DNA from: Clostridia bacterium
GTDB taxonomy: Bacteria; Bacillota; Clostridia; Christensenellales; Aristaeellaceae
Reading direction: 5' to 3'
Length of the DNA: 7,183 bases
Assembly (NCBI GenBank): GCA_017412445.1
Contig: JAFPYA010000259.1
Span: 1-7,183, forward strand
Part shown: piece by piece, positions 1 through 4,766 of the stretch
How the letters are laid out: the number at the start of each line of letters is the position of its first letter
Numbering within the stretch: position 1 is the first letter of the stretch
Notes under the pieces: model-generated
Told to the model about the DNA's origin: nothing
Seen by the model: the letters and a program-made list of their open reading frames with translations, nothing else
The model's database searches: none
Translations under genes and position numbers: made by a program

Positions 1-839
1 CCTATGAACAGAAGCACCAGAAGCAAAGCGCCCGCAAACGTCCAGCTGAACGCACCGCTTGCAGCGCCTGCGGCGTATACGAACAGACAGAGGCACAGCC
101 ACATTCCCTGCTCGCCCAGATAGTTGGGATGGCGCATATATGCCCATGTTCCCGTGGTATTGAAGCCGAGGCTGTAGGGCGCAGGCAGCTTCTCAAGCGC
201 GCTTCCGCCCTTCAAAAGCCCGTTCTTGGTCTGATGGAACTTCCATTGATATTCGTCGGAAACCGTTTCGAGTGCGAGGAACGATAGCGCGGTTAATACG
301 GCAAATATGTCCCATGCGCCCATGGGCTTTGTCGAGTCCATGCAGGCAAGCGCGGGCAGACATATCGCAAGCACTATAAAGTTCTGATACACGCTTATGA
401 AAAACAGATTGAACAGCGTCCACATAGGCTTGCGCTTAAAAATCGGGTTGCCCTTGACTATAGACCAGCGGTAGTCCTCCCTGCCGCTCCAAAATTTCAA
501 CGAATAAGCGCCTTTTCTGGCGAAGTTTATCGTAAGGCGCACGCCCCACGCCGTAACTATCAAGGCAAACAGCACGAGGCGCAGTTTCATTCCACCGCGC
601 GCCGCTATTATCCATGTGTAGACGATGGGCAGAAGGCTCCACAGCTTGTCCATCTGCGAGTAATTCTTTGCGATTTCGCCGACTGTAAAGCAGTACAGCG
701 CGCTGAAGGCGCATATGATGCCAAGTATTTTGAGCGTTTCAAGCTGCGTTTCGCTGAGCTTGATGCCTGAAGTGATGTTCAGCACAATCAGGCAAAGCAG
801 CACGCATACAGCAAGCGCCGTTCCGATATATTTTTTCAT
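1..839 (-). CDS. DUF1295 / steroid 5-alpha-reductase-like membrane protein (3' end outside window)
   Basis: The frame is open from an ATG at 839-837 to the left edge, giving 279 residues with no stop, so the C-terminus is missing. The protein is hydrophobic: it opens MKKYIGTALAVCVLLCLIVL and has several further membrane segments (roughly residues 35-52, 66-80, 86-100, 141-165, 176-192, 245-279). Motifs match the DUF1295 family (PF06966, related to steroid 5-alpha-reductase and isoprenylcysteine methyltransferase folds): DKLWSLLP at 64-71, W98-x-x-RLTINF, EDYRW at 121-125, and the signature RHPNYLGEQ at 236-244, the probable cofactor-binding segment in this superfamily. The start is supported by GGAGG at 852-848, 8 nt upstream. 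Family members are integral membrane proteins, mostly uncharacterised; an NADPH-dependent reductase or a methyltransferase role are both possible. It lies behind a probable terminator, so it may be a separate unit from the sugar genes. The fold is clear; the function is not known. Confidence 0.88.
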   Translation of the reverse strand, partial: MKKYIGTALAVCVLLCLIVLNITSGIKLSETQLETLKILGIICAFSALYCFTVGEIAKNYSQMDKLWSLLPIVYTWIIAARGGMKLRLVLFALIVTAWGVRLTINFARKGAYSLKFWSGREDYRWSIVKGNPIFKRKPMWTLFNLFFISVYQNFIVLAICLPALACMDSTKPMGAWDIFAVLTALSFLALETVSDEYQWKFHQTKNGLLKGGSALEKLPAPYSLGFNTTGTWAYMRHPNYLGEQGMWLCLCLFVYAAGAASGAFSWTFAGALLLVLLFI

Positions 840-847
840 TTACGTTT

Positions 848-852
848 CCTCC
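848..852 (-). promoter_or_regulatory. Strong Shine-Dalgarno (GGAGG) of the DUF1295 gene
   Basis: On the minus strand, GGAGG is followed by 8 nt and then the ATG at 839. This perfect match to the anti-Shine-Dalgarno core fixes the start of the membrane protein gene. Confidence 0.8.
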
Positions 853-860
853 GTGAGCGG

Positions 861-890
861 TTTTAGTATATATTAGCACTTCAAGTGCCG
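861..890 (-). promoter_or_regulatory. Candidate promoter/operator region before the DUF1295 gene
   Basis: A 13-nt perfect palindrome with a single central base, GCACTTCAAGTGC, lies at 876-888. Immediately downstream on the minus strand is an AT-rich stretch (875-861) containing TATACT at 870-865, five of six matches to a sigma-70 -10 box. I cannot find a convincing -35 element at 17 nt. Placement between an upstream terminator and a new gene start makes a promoter with an overlapping operator reasonable. The palindrome could instead be a short hairpin in the leader RNA. Confidence 0.3.
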
Positions 891-896
891 TCGTAT

Positions 897-944
897 AAAG
901 CAAAATACGGTTATCTCTGCGGATTACCGTCCGAAATAACCGTA
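897..944 (-). terminator. Probable rho-independent terminator of the sugar operon
   Basis: In the minus-strand transcript, TACGGTTAT (944-936) pairs perfectly with ATAACCGTA (914-906), a 9-bp stem. The 21-nt loop holds a further 4-bp stem (CGGA 933-930 with TCCG 923-920). The stem is followed directly by TTTTGCTTT (905-897), a U-rich tail. It begins 45 nt beyond the cupin stop codon, as expected for the end of the operon. The outer stem is only moderately GC-rich, so termination may be partial and some read-through into the DUF1295 gene is possible. Confidence 0.6.
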
Positions 945-988
945 AATCGAATTCCGCACGGAACAAAGCGTTCAGCGCGGCTCCCGTT

Positions 989-1351
989 CTATTCAGCAAT
1001 ATACTCAGGACGCATGGGCGCAAAGAATTCGATAAACTCCATGTCCTCGAGTGCCTCGGTGGAGTGATACTCGTTGGCATCCCAGACGTAGCCTCCGCCG
1101 GGCTCGATCACACCTTCCTCGTACACGTTTTTGTTCTCATCCGCCAGCTGATACTTGAGGCGGCCGGAGATCACGTAGCCGTTCTGCACGGCGGCGTGGT
1201 TATGCAGCGGCAGCACGCAGCCCTTCTTCATCTTGAAGTAGCAAAGCATCGTGTCGTCGTTGTAAGACAGGTTGGTCTTTATGAGGCCGGGCCTCAGTTC
1301 CACGCTGTTGCGCTCGCTCAGGTTGGTTATCTTGTTGTTTACCTTGCTCAT
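989..1351 (-). CDS. Small single-domain cupin (KdgF-like)
   Basis: A 120-residue protein with one cupin_2 beta-barrel domain and no signal peptide. The first cupin motif is clear: H50-x-H52, Q56 and G63 (PLHNHAAVQNGYVISG). The second motif supplies H96 in the segment PGGGYVWDANEYH. A His/His/Gln/His metal site of this sort resembles that of KdgF, which promotes ring opening of unsaturated uronates, but sugar isomerases and epimerase-like cupins share it too. The C-terminal FFAPMRPEY resembles the ending of many small sugar-associated cupins. Its ATG overlaps the stop codon of the transaldolase-like gene (ATGA, 4 bp), and AAGGAGA at 1368-1362 lies 10 nt upstream. It is the last gene before the terminator. 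The likely role is a metal-dependent step on a sugar or sugar-derived intermediate, or substrate tautomerisation; the exact reaction is unknown. Confidence 0.85.
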   Translation of the reverse strand: MSKVNNKITNLSERNSVELRPGLIKTNLSYNDDTMLCYFKMKKGCVLPLHNHAAVQNGYVISGRLKYQLADENKNVYEEGVIEPGGGYVWDANEYHSTEALEDMEFIEFFAPMRPEYIAE

Positions 1352-2373
1352 GCGTTTTCTATCTCCTTTTTAAGCTCCGCCCAGCCGGCCTCAAACTGAC
1401 CTCTGAAGAGGCGCACCGGCGGGAAATTTTCAAATTCGTCGACCTGAAGGCCGTCCCTCAGGTAAGCCTTGGCGAAGACCTCGGACTTTGCCATAAGCTC
1501 GTCGAGCACAAATTCGTTTTCACGGGTGTCCATGCGGTTTATTACCGCGCCGTCGAGCCTTATAAGCTCGTCCGCCGTGCCCTTCCAGTTGATGGTGATG
1601 TCGCAGGCACCGCCCACAAATTCGGTGAAGTGATGCAGGCCGCGCGCGCCGCCGCCAAGCAGTATACCGGGCAGGTTTTCCTGGCTCATCACGCGGTACT
1701 GCCTGCGCATCAGCGCGCAGCCCGCCTGGAAGAGTATGTCGGGGTCGACCTGAAGCTTGCCTTCCGATGCCTGAATTCTGAGGCAGTCGTCGAATATGCC
1801 TGCTATGCAGGTGACGAAGAACGCGCCCTCGCCACCGGATTTTCTGTAGGCCTCACAGGCCGCAAGGCACTGTGAAATCGACATGATTTCGGTGGCGATT
1901 ATGGGGACATCTTTAGAAGCGAGAAAGCGTATTGCCTCAAGACCCGCGCGCGTCGTCGGAATCTTGGCAATGAAGTTTGAACCGAGCTTCGCGTCCTCAA
2001 TCGCTTCGTTGATTATGTTTTCGGGGTCGTCCTCGCGCATGGGATCGCCCTGTATGGAGACAAAGCCCTGCCTGTTCGGATTTAGTTTATTAAGCGGCTC
2101 AAACAGGGGCAGCAGAAGCTTGACCGCCCTGCGCTGGGTCATCGCCGCGACCTGATATAGCTCATTTGCTTCGCTCTTTGCATTTTTTATTATTTCCAGC
2201 ACGAGCGGGCGCATTTCCTCGCTCTTAAGCATTTTAGCGGTATACGTGGGGTTTGTGGTCGCGTTAATCGCGCCCGCATCAAGCGCCAGACGCGCCTGCT
2301 CAAGCGTGGGATTGTTTATCCAGAAGCGCGTCGGAGACTGCGCGTGCACGCGCCTGAAATAGCCTTTGTTCAT
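1348..2373 (-). CDS. Transaldolase-family protein with divergent active site
   Basis: A 341-residue, probably cytosolic TIM-barrel protein of the transaldolase family (PF00923). Family marks are TTNPT at 39-43, the beta-strand VSIQGDP at 105-111, the Schiff-base lysine K137 in NFIAKIPTT, and GGGARG at 240-245. Classical transaldolase moves a dihydroxyacetone unit between sugar phosphates. Here several key positions differ from E. coli TalB by my hand alignment: Asp17 corresponds to N20 (FWINN), Glu96 to Q108, Arg181 of the phosphate site to I193 (IAGIFDD), and Arg228 to about L246. Fructose-6-phosphate aldolase also has Gln at the Glu position but keeps the Asp and Arg. The lysine suggests aldolase chemistry survives, perhaps on an unphosphorylated or unusual substrate. 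The ATG overlaps the upstream stop by 4 bp, with GGTGA 7 nt upstream. The family is secure; the substrate is open. Confidence 0.88.
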   Translation of the reverse strand: MNKGYFRRVHAQSPTRFWINNPTLEQARLALDAGAINATTNPTYTAKMLKSEEMRPLVLEIIKNAKSEANELYQVAAMTQRRAVKLLLPLFEPLNKLNPNRQGFVSIQGDPMREDDPENIINEAIEDAKLGSNFIAKIPTTRAGLEAIRFLASKDVPIIATEIMSISQCLAACEAYRKSGGEGAFFVTCIAGIFDDCLRIQASEGKLQVDPDILFQAGCALMRRQYRVMSQENLPGILLGGGARGLHHFTEFVGGACDITINWKGTADELIRLDGAVINRMDTRENEFVLDELMAKSEVFAKAYLRDGLQVDEFENFPPVRLFRGQFEAGWAELKKEIENA

Positions 2374-3263
2374 GCCTTATTCACCGCCTCGATAATTGCT
2401 TGCTTATCTATACGATATTTGTGCTTCAGTTCGTCCGCCGTGCCGCTCTCCGGGTACACGTCGTTTAAGCCAAGGCGCGTAACCCTCTTGCCCGCTATTT
2501 CGCACACGGCGCTGCCAAGGCCGCCGAAAACGTTGTGATCCTCGACCGTGATGACCTTACCCGCGCGCGAAATATAAGGCATCAGCAAGCCCTCGTCCAA
2601 GGGCTTGATCACGTTCAGGCTTATAACGGTAGCGTTCACCCCACCGTCTTTGAGCGCGTCCGCGGCCTCGCAGGCGTCCTTAAGAGGCGCGCCGCAGCCT
2701 ATTATCACCGCGTCGTCGCCGTATGAGCGCAAAAGCCTGTCCTGGCCCACGATGGGGTCCCTGCCGCTGCCTATGCGGCAGTACACGGGTCCTTTGGTGT
2801 CGTAGGCGCGTTTGACCATGTCGAAGGTGTCGTCCGCGTCAGAGGGAGCAAATACCGTGAAGCCCGGCACAGAGCGCATTATGCCCAGATCCTCGAAGAA
2901 CTGGTGCGTCACGCCCTCCCTTTCACCCGCGCACATGCCTGCGTTCGCGCCGAAAAACTTGACGTCGAGGCGAGGATAGGCAACGAAGGTACGCATTTGC
3001 TCAAGCGCGCGCATTGTGAGAAAGCCCGCGTAGGCGCATACGTAGGGCTTAAGTCCCGCGCTTGCGAGTCCTGCGGCAATCATTACCGCGCTGCCCTCGG
3101 CGATGCCCGCTTCTATTGTGCGGTCGGGGTATTTCTTTTGCAATTCGCCCGCGCGGAAAACCGCCACTGAATCGGCGCTGACCATAACCACGCGCTCGTC
3201 CTGCCTGAACAGCTCCTCGAGTGCGTTCACAAACGCTACGCGCGTGCTTTTAACCTCATTCAT
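2370..3263 (-). CDS. Transketolase, C-terminal subunit (split transketolase)
   Basis: A 297-residue protein covering the Pyr domain and the C-terminal domain of transketolase. The catalytic glutamate that activates thiamine diphosphate is E56 in EAGIAEG, where most relatives read GIAEQN. Typical segments follow: FLTMRALEQMR at 81-91, VAYPRLDVK at 94-102, H120 in GVTHQ, the phosphate-side R163 in GPVYCRIG, and the C-terminal domain from about residue 183 (DDAVIIGCG) with EDHNVFGGLG at 241-250. The acceptor-recognition Asp of E. coli TktA (Asp469 in GEDGPTH) appears as E116 in GEREGVTH, with one extra residue. The gene overlaps the N-subunit gene by 8 bp and has GGAGG at 3277-3273, 9 nt before the ATG. 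It should form an active heteromer with the N subunit, using TPP and Mg2+ to transfer two-carbon ketol groups. The unusual motif points to a specialised acceptor. Confidence 0.93.
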   Translation of the reverse strand: MNEVKSTRVAFVNALEELFRQDERVVMVSADSVAVFRAGELQKKYPDRTIEAGIAEGSAVMIAAGLASAGLKPYVCAYAGFLTMRALEQMRTFVAYPRLDVKFFGANAGMCAGEREGVTHQFFEDLGIMRSVPGFTVFAPSDADDTFDMVKRAYDTKGPVYCRIGSGRDPIVGQDRLLRSYGDDAVIIGCGAPLKDACEAADALKDGGVNATVISLNVIKPLDEGLLMPYISRAGKVITVEDHNVFGGLGSAVCEIAGKRVTRLGLNDVYPESGTADELKHKYRIDKQAIIEAVNKA

Positions 3264-4074
3264 TGATAAGCGCCTCCAGTTCCTTTACCGCGACAGCGTA
3301 TTGCTCGTCGTTCGGCACGCCCTTATGCCACGCGTTGTTGTGCTCCATGAACGATACGCCCTTGCCCTTTACGGTGTGGGCGATAACGCACAGGGGCTGA
3401 CCAGGATGCGGAGTATTCAGCGCGGAGACGATTTGGGCGCAATCGTGTCCGTCTGCCTCGAGCGTCTTAAAGCCGAACGCCGCAAATTTCTCAGGCAGAT
3501 TCACTATGCCGCCCACCTTCTCCACCGCGCCGCCGGACTGCATGCCGTTGTTGTCGATGATGAGCGTAAGGTTGTCGAGCTTGTATTTCACCGCGGTCTG
3601 CGCGGCTTCCCAGTTTATGCCCTCGCCGAGCTCGCCGTCGCCGGTCAAAACGTAGGTGCGGTAATCTTTGTGCATGTGCTTTGCGGCGATTGCCATGCCG
3701 GTCGCAGCCGCAAGGCCGTTGCCGAGCGAACCGCTGGTCATATCCACACCGGGCGTTTTCTTCATATCCGGATGTCCCTGCAGCGTGCTGTCAATCTTTC
3801 TGAGTGTAGGATAAAGCTCCCTTGAGAAATAACCTTTGAGCGCGAGCGCCGCGTACAGCGCAGGACAGGCATGCCCCTTTGAGAGCACAAAGCGATCCCT
3901 GTCCTCCCATGTGGGATTTGCGGGGTCAACGTTCATTACTTCAAAGTACAGACAGGCGATTATATCCGCTGCCGAAAGCGAGGGCGCGGGATGGCCGTCG
4001 CCCGATCTGTATATCATTTCGATTATGTCGCGGCGTATGCGGTTGCCCATGCATCTGAGCGCTTTGTTATCCAA
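3256..4074 (-). CDS. Transketolase, N-terminal (TPP-binding) subunit
   Basis: A 272-residue protein corresponding to the PP domain of transketolase, the usual length for split enzymes. It carries GDGHP at 25-29, KGHACPALYAAL at 66-77, GHPDMKKTPGVDMTSGSLG at 100-118, the thiamine-diphosphate/Mg motif GDGELGEG at 145-152 ending at DNN 174-176, and H250 near the C-terminus. The segment after GHP reads APSLS rather than the common GGSLS. The chosen start is TTG at 4074: GGTGA (4085-4081) lies 6 nt upstream and the first residues match the usual length before RRDI. An internal ATG at 4050 (residue 9) is the alternative but lacks a clear ribosome binding site. The TTG overlaps the racemase-like stop by 8 bp, so translation is probably coupled. 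It pairs with the C subunit encoded directly downstream. Confidence 0.93.
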   Translation of the reverse strand: MDNKALRCMGNRIRRDIIEMIYRSGDGHPAPSLSAADIIACLYFEVMNVDPANPTWEDRDRFVLSKGHACPALYAALALKGYFSRELYPTLRKIDSTLQGHPDMKKTPGVDMTSGSLGNGLAAATGMAIAAKHMHKDYRTYVLTGDGELGEGINWEAAQTAVKYKLDNLTLIIDNNGMQSGGAVEKVGGIVNLPEKFAAFGFKTLEADGHDCAQIVSALNTPHPGQPLCVIAHTVKGKGVSFMEHNNAWHKGVPNDEQYAVAVKELEALINE

Positions 4075-4726
4075 TTGCCTTCACCGTCCCATACAAATCA
4101 AGTGCGCCCCAATACGGGCTTGAGAACGTCTTTATGCCGGTGGCGTTTTCGACCTCAGCTTCGTTATCCGCCATCGAACCCTGAGCGAGTATAAGACATT
4201 CCGGCGCGTCCAGCTTGCGCGCGGCTTCGATCAGCTTTTCAGCGCCGCCGCCAAAGGCGTTCTCGGCGAGCACGCCTTCCACGCGCACGTCCTTGCCAAG
4301 CTCCTTCGCCTTTTGATTTACGAGGCGCATAGAGGGCTCAAGCGTTGACGAAAGCGTGGCGATCACGCCTATGCGGGTGTATTGCTCCACGGCCTTTTGC
4401 GCCATGAGCTCGTCTATTCTTACCAGCGGCACCCCCAGCGCTCTGAACGCGGGCTGATTGAGGGCGGCAAAGTCCCCTACAGAGGAGCAGATGTTGAGTA
4501 TCGCGTCCGCGCCGGAATCCGCCGCGCGGCAGTACATGTCCATTAGCTGTCTGAGCGCCGCCTTTGAGGGCGATCCGTTCTTTACCGCGTCCGCGATTAT
4601 GGACGGATCGGACTGTGTGAGCAAGGTGAGCTTGTCGCCCTCAAAGCGCTTGGACACTTCGCTTTCCACCCGCTTAACGAGCGACACGGGCATGCCCGTA
4701 TAGACCAGAGCTATCTTGTATTCCAT
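4067..4726 (-). CDS. Asp/Glu racemase superfamily protein lacking the second catalytic cysteine
   Basis: A 219-residue cytosolic protein of the Asp/Glu/hydantoin racemase superfamily (PF01177), two related alpha/beta domains with the active site between them. The first catalytic cysteine is present as C80 in LNICSSVGD. The second family motif, normally with Cys, reads LILAQGSMAD (178-187), giving Q182 there. The linker VRIDELMAQKAVE (102-114) and GVIATLSSTLEPSMRL (120-135) are typical of a racemase-like subgroup that, as I recall, has LAQxSMA instead of the Cys motif. Two-base racemisation is therefore unlikely; a one-cysteine decarboxylase, isomerase or epimerase-like reaction is possible. 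The start is the ATG at 4726, since AAAGGA sits 9 nt upstream; a longer frame to 4834 would overlap the GH127 gene by 68 bp. It follows GH127 after 40 nt and overlaps the transketolase gene by 8 bp. Confidence 0.85.
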   Translation of the reverse strand: MEYKIALVYTGMPVSLVKRVESEVSKRFEGDKLTLLTQSDPSIIADAVKNGSPSKAALRQLMDMYCRAADSGADAILNICSSVGDFAALNQPAFRALGVPLVRIDELMAQKAVEQYTRIGVIATLSSTLEPSMRLVNQKAKELGKDVRVEGVLAENAFGGGAEKLIEAARKLDAPECLILAQGSMADNEAEVENATGIKTFSSPYWGALDLYGTVKAIG

Positions 4727-4734
4727 ACAATTCA

Positions 4735-4742
4735 TTTCCTTT
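4735..4742 (-). promoter_or_regulatory. Ribosome binding site that decides the racemase-like start
   Basis: AAAGGAAA on the minus strand abuts an upstream in-frame ATG at 4735, leaving no spacing, but sits 8 to 9 nt from the ATG at 4726. The protein therefore most likely begins MEYKIALVYTG rather than MNCMEYK. Confidence 0.6.
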
Positions 4743-4766
4743 CGCGAAGCTTTTATTTGCAAAGCG

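Noticed and set aside
2..714. Three short minus-strand frames (2-196, 193-423, 436-714)
   Set aside because: They are out of frame with the continuous open frame from 839 to the left edge, which encodes a recognisable DUF1295 membrane protein.
739..1080. A 113-codon minus-strand frame running through the terminator region
   Set aside because: It overlaps the cupin gene out of frame and crosses the terminator and the real start of the membrane protein; the translation looks random.
3103..3825. A 240-codon plus-strand open frame across the two transketolase genes
   Set aside because: It spans the junction of two clearly conserved genes on the other strand, and its translation shows no family motif.
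4741..4748. TTCGCGAA palindrome and a weak 5-bp stem in the 40-nt gap between GH127 and the racemase-like gene
   Set aside because: It is too short and lacks a U-rich tail, so it is not convincing as a terminator or operator.
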